A model generated the notes under the pieces. That model was not told the DNA's origin, searched no databases, and worked only from the letters and a program-made list of their open reading frames with translations. DNA of 64,000 bases, taken from NCBI GenBank assembly GCA_023213395.1, contig CM041465.1, positions 4,588,001-4,652,000 on the forward strand, given 5' to 3'. A program made the translations under genes and the position numbers. Below, piece by piece: positions 20,485 to 33,384 of this stretch (positions within the stretch are counted from its first letter, which is position 1; each line of letters starts with the position of its first letter). The DNA is from Cycas panzhihuaensis (Eukaryota; Cycadophyta).

Positions 20485-22700
20485 ACCTTACTAAAGTTTG
20501 AGGAAAAAATTATATTATCAACCTATCAAAAATTTTGCCTCTAAAATATTATTATCACATTATCTAATAATGAAATCAACATAAGTAAGTACAAATTCTT
20601 GTATATGGGAAGTTAGGTCTTGAGAAGAGTCACCTAAAAATTTAGGTAGCTTAGGTAGAAATAGAGACATAGGAGATAATAGGATCTCACATGCAAAGGG
20701 AGACTTCATATAGTCTATAAAATACTTCTTTTACCTCAATGTAGTAGAGTGTTAAGGTAAAGATGATGGGTGTGGGATAGTAGAAGAAATAGATTATTAT
20801 TATTGAGTAAACAAATAAGTTAGAAGGGAAGATGAAGGATTAAACTAAGTTGTAGGATTAACCACAGAATTAGTTTGAGACATGGGGTATTAAGAAAGAA
20901 CATGATTGAATAAAGGAAAAGGCATCTATTAAGGGACAGATCTAGGAATATAAGATGAAGAAGTAGGGTTAGCAAATCCCAAAGCTTGATATTTACTAAC
21001 TAAAGGATGAGGATAAATAGAATAAGTATGAGGAATAGGTTGAGAAGAGGAGACTACATTAGATCCCCTTGGAGAAAAAATGTGAGGTCTAACACTCTAG
21101 GATATGGACCTATGGAAAACATATAGAGGCAATTAAGTTGAGGATGTGATAAAGTGAGAAGAAGCTACTCTAGTAGGATAGGAATGGATAGGTTGTAGGG
21201 TTAAAGAAGGCAAACCTATTTGATGAGAGTTAGGAACATAAGAAACAATAAGGTTATCTTAGATGAGTGTGGTTGAGGTTCCCTTATATGTAGAAGGTAC
21301 CACATGATGAGAATGGGTCTAGACTTGTAACCTAAAAGGTGAAGGAAGAGGCTAAGAATGAACTGACTTATGATCTTCAACCTCCCCTAAAAGAGAAGAA
21401 TGAGGCCTCGATGAAGGAGGATGGGAAGGCAAGGGTGATCGAGTGGCATCTAGAGCAACTAAAGGCTCAACTTGTATCGACTCATACTCTTTATACAATA
21501 GATCAAACTAATAATATTGTGGAGATAATATCATGCTATGGGTCTTTAGATAAAATGGATCTTGATATCCATGCATGTGAAGAGGAGTAGAGACCCTAGT
21601 AAGAACTAGCTCATAATAAGAAGGGTGTGCTTCAATGGAAAGTGCTTCTTCTTATACAAAAGAAGTATTGATAAGAGAAGCATCATCATGGAATTGAGAG
21701 GGCTTTAGGTATCCTTTCTCTATAGGTATTTCATATAGTTGGGTTGAATCTTTGGAAGGGTAAGTGTAGGTATCATATACATGATGTTTCGAAGGATCAA
21801 CATAAGAAGATGAAACTTCATGTGGAGAGTGTCAAGGTTATGGTTGGAAATCAGGTGGGAGATCTTGAAGTCTCAATGATCACTTTTAAGTGGGTGGTAT
21901 AGTTTCCATCACTTTAAATAAGAAAATATATTATAATCCCTGGTACGGTTGCCAAAAAGATGGTATGTTCCAATTGGGCCTAGACCAAATATCTCTCAAC
22001 TAGTATTATGTTTACTCTATTTTAAGTCTGAGGTAAGAGATAAGAAGCCTACAAGAATTGAAAGACCACCTTTGTCAACCTCTAAGAAGGAATTTCCACA
22101 TGTTTGTGTCATTTAATTTATATATAAGTAAGTAATGAAAGACTAAGATATAAAAGAAATACTAGAATCCACAAGCCTACATAATCAGGTAGAGGAGATC
22201 TAAGTTTAGATTATGCTGATAATATATGTTATGTCTTTCATAGGGACTCCTTTTCTTCTCTCATTTCAACCTTTTGAGTTTTAATAAGATAAAGAAAAAG
22301 GGTTAAGTAATGGAAAGTTTTTTCTTTTTTTTTTTTTTTATTATTCTAAATAAAGGTACACAAAAAAGTAGGCAAAGAGACAACAAGATCTAACTACCTT
22401 CTTTTCAAATCATACAATTTTTTTTTTTTTTTAATGAAGCACGCCAAAATGAAAGTCTCTTATAAATATAAAGTAAACTTCTTTTAACAAGAATAACTAG
22501 CATGACATGCACCTATTATAGTATGCAAAACTATATGTAACTTGATACAAGATAAAATAACATGTAATATTTATAAAAAGATTTTTATCTCGTTCACATG
22601 TCATTCCATTTTTAAAGAATGACTCCAAAAGAAAATGAGAGACTTTAGAAATAATTTTCAACCACTAAGAATAATATATAGTCCATAAAAGTGGCATGCA
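20485..22700. other. Purine-rich stretch without recognisable gene
   Basis: The plus strand is strongly A/G-rich from 20600 to 21900. The minus strand, in keeping with the gag to its right, may be a decayed downstream part of the same copia element, but I find no conserved protease, integrase or RT motif in any frame. Long T runs occur at 22320-22340 and 22420-22433. Confidence 0.5.
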
Positions 22701-22701
22701 A

Positions 22702-24120
22702 TCATCCATAATCGATCTTCTTATAAGTGTGCCCCATTGCCTCCTTGTTATTGAAAATTTTGCCAGTTCCTTTAATTTCTATTAAGGAATCACTACCTAT
22801 TTTATGGTCTTTGGCCTTGAATAGGTTTTGGATTTTAATCTTTTTAGTAGATTTGGTCTTATGATTGGAATGATGGCCCTCCAGGTAGATAGTAAGGGCC
22901 TCCTTACTATGAAATAGAGTCACTTTGTTAGAAGTAGGAGCCTCCTTGTTGCAAAATGGGGCCTTCTTATTGTGGAAAAGGGGCTTCTTATAAAGAGCAT
23001 GATCCTCCCTTTTTATAGCCTTATCTCTATTGAGGGTAGCTTTAACCTCCTTGTTGATATGAGGGTGCTCCTTATTGATAAAGTGGGGCTATTTGTTGAT
23101 AGTATGGGGCAACTTGTCAGAAGTTAGGCCCATATGATTAGCTCCCTTGATTTTGCAAGAGTTACAAATTAGCTTGATATCTCTTACATTCAAAAACTAG
23201 GTGTCTAGTTTTTCTATAGTAGAGGCAGGTGACATTTGGTCTTTTATGCTAGTTATTTTAATATTGAGACTGTCGCTATTGTTATGACTATTGAGGCTAG
23301 TGACATGGATTGATGGAGGTGCGAACTAGTTGTTGTTACTATTAAGTTGGCTACTAATGTGGCTCTTAAGAGATGGTGAGAGAGTCCAATTATTGAGCTA
23401 GATTTTAGTGTTGACTAAGTTGTTAAATTACTCTATTGATAGTCTTTCTCTTTTCTAAATTACGGCCTACGAAGGTAGGGGTTGAGTTAGATGTAGATAT
23501 AACTCCAAGTTGATTGAGTATATTGTCTTCTTGTAACAAGATCCCCCCAAAGGTTATGAAGTCTATTTTTGAATAATTATCATATAGTTTAGAGACAAAG
23601 GAGTTATATTTGATAGGCAAGAAGTTTAGGATGCTAGAGATAAAGTTGTGATCTAAAAGTAGTTCACCAAGCATTATCAATTGATTCCTAATAGTTTTAA
23701 CTTCAGTTAAGTGGTTTATATCATTTCTAGCAAAAGGGGTTATAAATAGGTGAACTTTAAGGGTTAAGGATCTATATTCATACTTTTTCTCATAAAGGGC
23801 ATAAAGTATGGTCCATGCCTCATGAGATATTTAGGTTATTTTGATATCTTAGTCTATTTGATCTTCAACAGCTAAGTGGAGGAAGGATAGAGCAATATTA
23901 TCATTAGCTTTGAAGTTAGCTAAGGCTATAGGATCAAGTGGAATGATTATAGTGGAGTCATTTGGATCCATTGTAGGTTTAGGAAGGGGTATATCTCCAT
24001 TAACATAGCCCCAAAAGTTATTTATTATAAGTAGGTTTTTGACTTAATTTTTCCATGGGATAAAATTGTTAATGTCATTAAGTTTAATGTTATTGGAGAG
24101 TAGCATTTGTGATGCCACTT
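22702..24120 (-). pseudogene. copia gag remnant with Lys/Asn repeat tail
   Basis: The minus strand from about 24115 reads LSNNIKLNDINNFIPWKN, then NNFWGYVNGD and ISHEAWTILYALYEKKYEYR, and, in the open frame 23680-23423, LDHNFISSILNFLPIKYNSF and ITFGGILLQED. These are standard blocks of a UBN2-type copia gag. Stops interrupt it near 23840-23870 and 24060. Downstream (23110-22702) the frame holds a repeated motif around NKEAPTSNK, LFHNKKAPF and LFHSKEALT, about 9-11 residues per unit, which is not a usual gag feature. No intact zinc knuckle follows. Confidence 0.65.
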
Positions 24121-26083
24121 TTTTTTTAAGTTTTTATTTTTATTTGTGGCTTTAAGGTTTTATACTTATGAACTAATCTACCTAAGAGGCTACTAATTTA
24201 GAACTCTAAGTTTCAAGGGTCTCTAAGAAAGTTCTTAGTTACTATCCTATCTAGTGGCATCTACCCATAAGTGGTAAACCAGGGACCTAATATATTAGTA
24301 CGTGATGTCAAGGCTCGATATACCTTAGTACGTGGGCTATAATGAAGGTCTAAGACCCCCTTGATTTATTTCTCCACCTGCGTTGGACTTATACCTAGTG
24401 ATAGATTTAGTGGTAAGTACTTGACCAATAGAGACACTCACCCCCTCTAAGTCTAGCCTAGTCTCCAAACATTAATAGGAAAGATATACACCTTAACATG
24501 TTACCTATTATACCTGATAGAAAATGGTTTCCTTAGTAAATTAGAGTACACCAATGACGTGTATGAGGTGGTAACTTTAAGGGTCTTAATGATTCCCCTT
24601 GTAAGGCTTAAAAAAGGGTAATTAATTAGAAAATTTATATTTTTAATATAAGAAGATTGATTTTATGGTAAGTTATTATAAACAAAGGTTTTTTTTAAGC
24701 AAAATAGTTAAAATATAAGTTGAAAATAAAGGAAATTAAAAGACAAAGATGAGTTTATAATGCTCTTTTATGGGTCATTCATAAGAGAGAGTCACATCAA
24801 CCTTCTAAGAGTAATACCTATAAAAAAACCAATACCATACACTTCTTAGTCTTAAAAATAGAATTAGACAATTGATTAAAGATTACCAACAACATAAAGT
24901 AATATAAGAACTTCTGAAAAACTGAAATAGGCCTTTCGGAAGTGAGAAAAAAGGCTCAAATAGGCTCAAACACCAAGGTCTAATTTGATAGCTTATAACT
25001 TTAGCAAAATGGCTTCAAATCTAGCTCAATCTAATTCTAAGTTGAAGAGCTCTAAATCCTCTTTCTGATAGTCTAAACAGTTTGGAAACTAGACTTACAA
25101 TTATTGAGATATAGCCAAAATAGTTGAGGAACCCTATTATGAGAAAAATCTAAAAGAAGATAGGCTTAAGCCCCTTCAAAAACTAGCCCTCAGTTGCCTA
25201 CATACTAAATGTGATCACTCACTGATATAGCTAAGGGGCTTATGGACTTGAAATTATATCAAATCTGATCTAATGTTTTTTATTTTACAAAAAACTTATA
25301 AAATAGCATAAACCCTTTTAAAATCTACCCCTTTAATAAAAAATCAAGGTTATATGATTGATTAATATGACTAAATCAGGGGGCTAAAGCCTCATAATTA
25401 TAATAAACTTTAGATTTATTACTTTCATTTATTAAAGTTAAAACATAATGAAAAAAGTGAAGATTTTTGGAAAAGTAAAGGATCATGGAGGCACACGGCC
25501 TGCGCACGACACCGTTCAACTCGTGAAGAGAATGAGAGCCAAAAGAGACTTTAAAACTTTAGATTTTTTATCTGCACATGCATTTGAGGGGACACAAGAG
25601 TCATTGATATGTAGAGGAAAGAGATTTGATGCAAAATAAGCCTTTGATAAGTAAATATAAGCTATGGGCTACATGGAGGTTTTGTGAGGAAATCTGGCAG
25701 AAAATAGACTTTAAGCTAAAGAAAGCTTATTTGAATAATCTCTAACAGATAGATAATGAAGTTGGGTGACCAACACAGAGGGAATATGGCTTCATCAAGT
25801 GAGTACATCCAGATCTAAGGCTAGAGAGGCTTGGAAACAAGTTGTTTTTCACCATTTTTTGCTCAAAATTGGAGCCCTAACCATGTGTGACTACAAATGA
25901 ACTTAGTATCAATTGTATGGGACAAATATATGCTAGAATAGGCTTGTACTTCATGTAAACAGTATAGTATACACTAATATTTAAGAAAAACTAAAGAACT
26001 AAGTGGAAATGCAGTGTTATTATGAGGGAACAAGCCTATATTTTCTAATATCTCTCACAAATCTTTAAATCATAGCACAACTA
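24121..26083 (-). other. Long AT-rich leader, no gene seen
   Basis: Two kilobases separate the gag start from the primer site at 26084. Short reading frames (for example 25448-25639 on plus) carry no recognisable domain. Confidence 0.45.
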
Positions 26084-27060
26084 GCTCTGATATCATGATA
26101 AAAAGCTTCAAGATCTAAAAATCATATGCTACTAATAAAATATCAATCTAAAATAATAGAATAATGTAGGAAATAAGCAAAACAATAATATATCAAAGAG
26201 CATGGGTGAATTTATGACCAGGTGATGCTCAATTTAGGCAGAGCTTTCATATAAATTTTAAGATAATGTATAAATGAATGATACAAGTCTCAATTTATAA
26301 GCAATCCATCAATATATTGAGTGATACAATTGGTCAACTAAGCAGCACATACAGTAAACCCGATCAAATTATACAATAAGATTAAATTTACAATAGGGTT
26401 ATCTTAGGATTATATAATAAACATAAAATTACATGAGATACAAAGAAATGAATGTGATATTATATAGTTTTAACATATCCTAGGGTTTCAGAGGGTTCTA
26501 AGCATAAATGGAGTCAGTTTCCATTGAATCTAGGCGGCGACATATAAACTGGCATGTTGATTAAAAATTTTGTATGCATGATAATAAAAAATGTAACCGA
26601 TTGTGTTAACAACAAAAAATGTGACTTCATTAATAAAACACAATCAATCATGATTTTGACAGGACCAAAAAAATAATAAATCAAAAAATAAAAATTACTC
26701 ATTAAAAAAGTCAAAAAATTAGATTTTTATTAAAAAATTAAATAAAAATAACTTGATCAATAACAAAAGCAACCCAAACCAATAAGTATAAACCTTAAAA
26801 AAGATGATCAAAAAGTAAAATAATGAAACAAAAAATTATTTTAAAGGAAAAGTGAATTAGAATGATCATAGAGAAGAGGTTTTATTATTATAGTTCTCAC
26901 TCATCAGCAAGTAAAAAAGCATAATAATACAATCATCATCAATCAACATACATCATCTAAAGAATAATAGCACATTTCATTAAAACATAGCCTAATACAG
27001 CATGAAATAAGCCTTAATTAACCATATAAAAAGTAAATGAAGTGAGAAACTCATTAATAG
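26084..27060 (-). repeat. Met-tRNA primer site and candidate 5' LTR of the degenerate copia
   Basis: The plus strand reads GCTCTGATATCA (26084-26095; one mismatch to the Met-tRNA site) followed immediately by TGATAAAAAGC, the expected left edge of a minus-strand 5' LTR. The right edge of the LTR is not determined and no matching 3' LTR is seen to the left, so the element is truncated or its other end is missing. The rest of the stretch is AT-rich without a gene. Confidence 0.45.
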
Positions 27061-27068
27061 TAATAAAA

Positions 27069-27817
27069 ATCAATTGAGGGTCAAGTTTTGGTGAAACGTA
27101 GGTTTTGTATGTGACTCCTCCACTTTCAAAGGCCATTTAGATGGCATTTGAAGTTCCCCCTTGCTATCGAGGCTTAATTAGAGACTACCATCACTATGAT
27201 AGTGAGGGTGACTTGCCCTTTACACATAGAAGTCTCTGGTTTATTCTTCCCTCTACTAATAGACTTAGGCAATGGAACCAATATTGACTCAATATCTTCC
27301 CCTACTGAGATAATAACTTGTCAAGGTTTCCACTATAGTCTAGGGTGTGTGCTCATGGTCAACATACATATTTATATATCAATTATGCCATATAAGTCCC
27401 TAACATAATTATAAAACACAATAAGCATTATATATTCTATATTAAGTATGCATGGATTCCACGTAACTCTATAATACTATTAAATAATAGTCAATGTTTA
27501 CATCATCATATACATTCCATACAATTGCTATACTATCATCCATACTAGAATAGATTCAATGCTTCACTTAACTTAGATCTCACATCGATCCTAATGATTG
27601 GATATGTTTAAATACCTCATGCATCCCTCACAACCATCCATTTTTCTTAACACACACCCTTTTGTTAATTAATCCATCCCTTGACAAATTAATCCATACA
27701 TGTTATCATATTGTCCTTGTCCACATGTCATTTCCCTACTTCATCTATTCCATTAGTGTTCTTGGTATGTTCCAGCTTGTGTAGTATGCATTCTTTTCTT
27801 GTATAGTATGTTCCTAT
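27069..27817 (-). mobile_element. Relic of a G1-like gypsy element (gag start, leader, LTR fragment)
   Basis: This block aligns with 5890-6480 of G1: GGCATTTGAAG against GGCATTGGAAG, TTTGCCCTTTACACAT against TTGCCCTTTACACAT, GGCAATGGAACCAAT against GGCAACCGAACCAAT, CTTGTCAAGGTT, and TTCCACGTAACTCT. A gag start codon is kept at 27147 (MPSKW), with a stop at about 27069. The LTR part (about 27282-27817) is cut by the insertion of copia-2. Divergence from G1 is high. Confidence 0.7.
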
Positions 27818-28218
27818 TGATGAAGAGAGGTAGCATGCACAATATCACAGGATCAAAGAATTAACCATACACAGGTGCCAAATGACATTGCACACGTACA
27901 CATTTTTGGCAAGTAGAAAACCCCTTTAGGGAAGAAAAACCACCCCTAAAATTTAAAAATTTATTGACTTAAAAGCTTTACATAAAACCTTGACAGAAAT
28001 ATCCTTTACATATAAATGGAAACCAGCCTTCAAATAGGCTTATGACAGCCTCCTAGATTCCTGGAACCAATTCCTAGAATCTAGGAGAGACTATTAAAGA
28101 AAGAGAGGTTCATTGAAATGGGCAGTTGCTCATTTCAATGACCTTTACATAATAACTAATAATTAACATAAACTTTATATAATAAACTTTAATAACTTAT
28201 AATTACAATATTAACATG
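27818..28218 (-). repeat. 3' LTR of copia-2, first part
   Basis: It starts TGATGAAGAGAGGTAGCATG and matches 57936-58338 at about 93 percent by eye. It ends at ACATG (28214-28218), the target site of G2. The remaining 31 bp lie at 51653-51683. Confidence 0.95.
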
Positions 28219-31146
28219 TGGAATCACGTCTATGGGGATGGCAGCTACACCTAGTCAGAATAAGACAACTAATAGAAGGTTCCAGGTCAAAGGGATCAAA
28301 CCAACGAGTGTAAGGAAGCACCTACACAGGGTGTCTATGCATTGGAACATAGGTTCAGGACCCGCAAATGGTGCACGAAATCCTCAAGGTAACTTGGCTT
28401 TTGATTTTGAATGGGAGTGCAAGTGAGGGATGTCCTCGGTTGCCGGAGTAACCTCAAACCAAGGGTCTTCCTGCCCTTGGATGGCCAGAAGGGGAAGGTA
28501 AGACCCGACGAAGGAAAAGGTCCTCGCGGAAAGTGGGCTAAAGGATATAGGTGGAGGGCGTGTAGGTATGATGAAGAAAGTAAAAGGACCCTAGGGAATG
28601 GATCCTCTAAGAACTAATCCACCTAGTAGGAGGGATGTATGGATCAAGATTGATAGCGGAAAGAGTTCTTGCCACTCTTATGTACGAGGGGGTTCCTAGT
28701 CTCTATAGGCACAATGGAACAAAGACTAGTCGTATGTGTGCAAATGAGAGATAAACTAAGCATACAAATACAAAGAACAATAGATACTATCTCTCAAAAG
28801 CGGATCCTCACTCTCATTTCATTTTCAAGAAAAAGGGAAAATGGGAAAGTAATAAACCTGGCTATTATGCAACATGTATGTCAATACAATTGGGTGGAAG
28901 AGAGAAGGGGATGATACTTGATGAATGCTCTTTCCTATAATGTGAACCAAAGTGCAAGATAATGATGATAGGTTCTCTTTTCCCTTTTATTCCCTTATTG
29001 TCTTTTATGTAAGCACGCAAGCTAAAGGTAACATAAAAAGACTTACAAAATGAGAAAGGCGTACCTTGAAGAACGAAGTATCTGAAACGTGGACTTCACT
29101 TTGCGCTACACCTACTCCTTTTTCCTTCTCTCGTAACATGAGTAGTGTGGGGTTTCCTTACCTCCCCCGAGAACAAAAAGAAATGAACAAGGAAATGCGA
29201 AGGAAAAAGGAACTGTGAAAGAGTGAAATAACCAAAGAGAAAGAGGCCAAAGAACATACCTGGATTATCGTCGCTTACCTTTCTCCATCGATAGTGCAGA
29301 AAACTTGCGATCACAAAGTTCTTTGCCCTACCCGAAAGGGCTGCTAGGATACAAAAATAATATATGTATACTTATGCAAAAGTAAATTGCTGAAATGTCA
29401 CAAATTAGAATGTTGTAAGTTAGATAATCTTCCACCAAAAGTGACTCAACAAACTCTCAAGGAAACCAATAACACATGCCAAAGCAAGGGGAGGTTAGCC
29501 TCAGAATGGCTAACCCTCCAGCAAATACACCTCCATGCTTCCCTTAAGTGTAGGGTACAACAGATTAGGACAACCTATTAGTAGTAGACAGGAAAGGAAA
29601 CAAATGTTACAAAGTTTGCAAAAGCTACCTATGTTACAAGTATGCTATGGGCAGCAAATTGTAACATGGGCTATGTCAAGACTTAGGATGAATATAGGAC
29701 ACCATTTGGGGCTGGAGAAGATGCCCAAAAGAGGTGTGCAGGCCTGGAAATAACATAGCAAGGGCTACGTACGTTGATATCCAATGCAGGCCTAATCCCA
29801 AAGACTCCTCGGTGACCCAAGATAGGCACAAGTGAAGGAGAGGAAATAGGAGAAGGGGTTTGCCCTTGAGGAGCAGGCCTAGTGGGTACAGATCCCACAT
29901 TTGCTCCTTTCACTCACTCTTTATAAGTCCTCTCCCACATCCTTCTAGAAAAAAACCAGGGGACAATATGGAGATCAAGAGGGCAAGTAGATAAAGAATG
30001 GAGGGATACCTCCTGTATGCAGCAAAGAAGACAAGGAGAGGAATAATATACTTAAAACCTAACCTTTGACAAGACAAACCCAAAGAAAGCTATGGAACAA
30101 TAAAGGAAAATACCTGCTGGGCTGTGTGAGAGGCAGATTTTCCCCTATAGATAGCAGGAAAAGATAGATCTGGTATGCTTACAAGATATCCTTAGGAAGG
30201 TGTTGCAATCGGAACACACTTGCTGAAAGTTGTAAGAAGGGTGTGGAGGCTATACTTGAGCATGAATCCTTGCTTGGAGGTGTTAGTTGGTGAGCCTGTT
30301 GCCATGGGTCAGAGCTGCAATGGGTGAACCTTAGGTTGGATCATAGGGAACTTGAACGCTACAGGGCGCTCCTGCAAGAAACTCTTATGAAAGAGAGAGA
30401 AGAGAGTAAGGAAGGTGGAAAAAGAGAGGAGAAAATGAGGTTGTTTTGAGCTTTATACCTAACCCTAGGCTAAAAGGATGATTAGGTTTGAGGTAAGGCT
30501 CGAGAGGTGTCAAATCCATGTGGTAATTTCATGAAAAAAGTAAAATTTGTCGCGACAGATTTTAAAAAATAAGTTATGACGGTCGCCTTATGGCAAACTT
30601 TGTGGTATCATGACATTTGCCGTGATAGAGACCAAAATAAACCAAAGGGAGGATGCCTAGGAGCCTAAAAGGGGGGTACCCCAGGCCTAGGAGGGGTTGG
30701 CCCTCTGTCCAGATGGCTGGAGACAATCAAATAGAGAAGATGACCTAAACTGGATGGGGTACCAAAGTGGCAGAACTCCCAGGAAACTGACAACTAACAT
30801 AAGGATCAACCAATCACACTCAATGGGGTGTTAAGGGTTGTGATATGGCACAAGATATGATCGATCACACAGGTTAAGTGGTGTTAAGGACAATGTGGAG
30901 GTGCATAGGAGGGTCGTGGAGTTCCATGGGGATGCATGTCCCACTGATCATCATAGGTTGAAAGGATGATAAGCAGCGTGATCCAGCAACAAGTATGAGG
31001 TGATCACTCAAACGTGAGTCATTCATGTAATGAGATGACGCTTCTATCTACCTTTCCAAAGAAATAGTAAAGGTGAAAAGGAAGAAGCATACCTAGCCTT
31101 ACCTGAGTCGACCTGCCAAGAACCCATTCTCGGGAGCCAAGAAATA
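28219..31146 (-). repeat. 3' LTR of G2
   Basis: It is about 2.93 kb and pairs with 48689-51647. By eye the first 240 bp differ at about 15 percent but a 310-bp sample from 29387 differs at about 6.5 percent, so divergence is uneven. Small reading frames conserved between the two LTRs (for example 28411-28617 and 48887-49087) follow from the duplication and are not evidence of a gene. The inner edge (31147) is not preceded by an obvious purine tract on the minus strand. Confidence 0.9.
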
Positions 31147-31649
31147 CTACAGTAGAGCCTAGCGCCTTGAAGGCGTAATGCAACGGTGAATACTGGTAAC
31201 ACAATGTTAGTAGCATATACATATCTAAATCGTAGTAATAGTGCAAAACAAGGGTGATGACGAGTGTCGTGGCGAAACGCGTGGGTGTAAAGGCAAGGGT
31301 GAGACAATATAGAGGCTGCCTATATATCATGGCATAGACAACAGGTAAAGATAACAGATGAGGGGGATGCCCCCATTGTAAGATTAGGGTGGAAGGGTTG
31401 CGATGACCACACCTAGAACCAGATAGATGTCATAAACAAAGCTATGTACAGACACAAATCAAGAATAGAAAGAGCTATATACTGAGATGCCAAGAGTAGA
31501 GTGAAGAGATAAACCTGATGGTCGCCATAGTTTAGCCTTATTAGCGGCTGGCTTTCGGAGGTGTAAATGAATCGCAATGCAAAGGGTGACCTAGGACTTG
31601 GGTGCAAGCAAGACTAGACAAGTTCCTCAGGGTGGGTTGCTAAGGAGAG
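31147..31649 (-). other. 3' untranslated stretch of G2 between second RNase H and LTR
   Basis: No domain or reading frame of note, and no clear polypurine tract. Confidence 0.5.
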
Positions 31650-32047
31650 GCAAGTGACGCTCAAGGACAAGGTGAACTAGGCTATCTGCCTCGACATTGA
31701 GAGCCTGCGGGATGTGTCGAATGTCGACAGATGAGAAACAAATCAACAAGGATCTGGCAATCGAGGCAAGGGACCTCAAGCGTGGGCACCATACCTAGTA
31801 GACCTGGGTGAGATGAGATACCACAACTTGAGAGTCACAAAGGAAAATGATGGGTCCATGGTAGAAATGGAGTGCATCAGTAAGGGCCTCAATAACAGCT
31901 GTATATTCAACTTCATTATTGGTGGCTTCAGGAAGGAAGATCCCAGAGCGCATGAAGTCATGCCCAGAAGGTCATGGAGAATCCACACAACAGCAGAAGG
32001 GCCAGGGTTGTCGCAACTTCCGCCATCGATGAAAATGAGTAAGGCCA
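31650..32047 (-). pseudogene. Second RNase H (archaeal-like type) of G2
   Basis: From a start at 32047 the minus strand reads MALLIFIDGGSCDNPGPSAV, the first catalytic Asp in a typical DGGS-NPGP setting. After a one-base frameshift near 31940 it continues ATNNEVEYTAVIEAL (Glu), PIIFLCDSQVVVSHL (Asp) and, after a TAG at 31795-31797 that replaces a probable Trp, LNVEADSLVHLVLERHL (final Asp). All four acidic residues of the RNase HI active site are visible. Such added RNase H domains are known in plant Tat-lineage gypsy elements. Here it is separated from integrase by about 4 kb and an antisense frame. Confidence 0.8.
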
Positions 32048-32054
32048 TGACCAA

Positions 32055-33021
32055 AATGGAGATCTTAGTAGAGAGAAGAATGTCGATGGGATCGATGAGT
32101 AGAGAGGACTCAACAATATGAAATCATCGTAAAAAGCTCCAAATAGATGTCAATAATGGCCTCAAAGGGCAGAAAGACCCAAGGATAAGGCTATCCAAAG
32201 GTGAAAAGGGCTAACGAGTAGACGGGAAAGAACCAATGGTGAAAAGGCTCCTTTGAGGTGCCAAAGGTCACTTAAGGAAGCAAAATGCAGCCCCAAATGA
32301 GGAGGTGCTTCCTTTGGAAGCCCCAGAGGTGTGAACGGGTAGCAAAAACAGATCCAGGATGGCAAAACGAGTCAAACAAGTATAAACTTGAGCATGTATA
32401 GGGGCAACATGCAAGACAAGGTGAAAGGGGCCTCATGAAGCCAAGGGACGAGTTCCACAAATGCGCCTGGTAGGTCCAAGGGAGAAGGAAGACCACAGAG
32501 GTAAAACTAGAGATGGACCCAGAAGGTAAAGGTGATCACGGAAATGAGACGGTCTCAAGGGCTGTCACAATGAGAGAAACAGGAGAAGTGCCTATCGGGG
32601 CCCCTACCTATATATAGGAAACTCGGCGAAAATGGAATTCATTTTCATGGGCTCACGGACAAATCAAAGCCCTTCCCTCTATGTAGTTAAGTGCCACCTA
32701 ACTTTGGAGGCATACAAGGAGAGATCTGACCATTGGATCGGGACACAGAGACAGCCAGTGAGACCAAGGAGACGAGATGGTAGTGGTGAGACCGGATCCA
32801 GTGAGTGGATCATCCATACCCAACCCCATTTTGTCGATTTAATTCAATTGATTTTTAATAATTTTTAACAAAATTTTGGGCCCCTTAAGGGTGAATAGCG
32901 ATCTCCTTGAGTCTAAATTAGACCCAGCGAGAGGCGGGACCGAGGCATTAGGGAGCCCTAGTCCCGGTGGGCCCGAGTGTGGCCCACCTAGATAAATGTT
33001 TTATGTTTTTTTGCTAGAAAA
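32055..33021. other. Region between second RNase H and hairpin cluster, no gene seen
   Basis: Minus-strand fragments of 60-75 codons exist (32162-32496) but lack any recognisable motif. Positions 32600-32960 contain purine-rich sequence; I see no boundary of a separate element. Confidence 0.45.
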
Positions 33022-33155
33022 CCCCCCATTTTTGGGGGATGACGCCGACACCATGGTAAAGATCGCAGTGCCACAATCTTTACCGTAAGGCCGCTGAGAT
33101 TTGGATAAAATCTCAGCGGGCCCCACACTAAACTCTGTGGTACTATAGAGTTTAG
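33022..33155 (+). repeat. Cluster of perfect hairpins with complementary loops
   Basis: A small C5/G5 hairpin (33022-33039) is followed by three perfect inverted repeats. H1 has 9-bp arms (33055-33063 and 33076-33084, GGTAAAGAT) and a 12-base loop. H2 has 12-bp arms (33091-33102 and 33108-33119, CCGCTGAGATTT) and a 5-base loop. H3 has 9-bp arms (33128-33136 and 33147-33155, CTAAACTCT) and a 10-base loop. The H1 loop contains AGTGCCAC (33067-33074) and the H3 loop GTGGTACT (33137-33144), which pair over 8 positions with one G-U. The cluster lies 200-330 bp before the antisense frame. Confidence 0.8.
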
Positions 33156-33384
33156 CATGGTACGAAGGGAAACTAGCTAAAAAGCCAAAATATGGCCTAT
33201 AGGAGAGCTAAATCTCGGTCTAAGAGGAGTGAGAGATAGTCCTAAGGGCCGGTAGGTGGATTTAGATAGGTTATGATTGTGTTTTAGGGTTTTATAGGGA
33301 GTCATCACAGTGGATAACCATGAAAACATATGTGTTGCTATGATCAGCTTCATTGAGATGATGACTCGCAGAGATCAGTGAGTA

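Noticed and set aside
28411-28617. Small gene conserved between the two G2 LTRs (partner 48887-49087)
   Set aside because: The similarity follows from LTR duplication. The frame has no recognisable domain and the base changes show no bias to synonymous sites on inspection.
29676-32496. Overlapping minus-strand frames of 60-105 codons in the G2 LTR and 3' region
   Set aside because: None has a motif except the RNase H at 31650-32047; composition is like random sequence.
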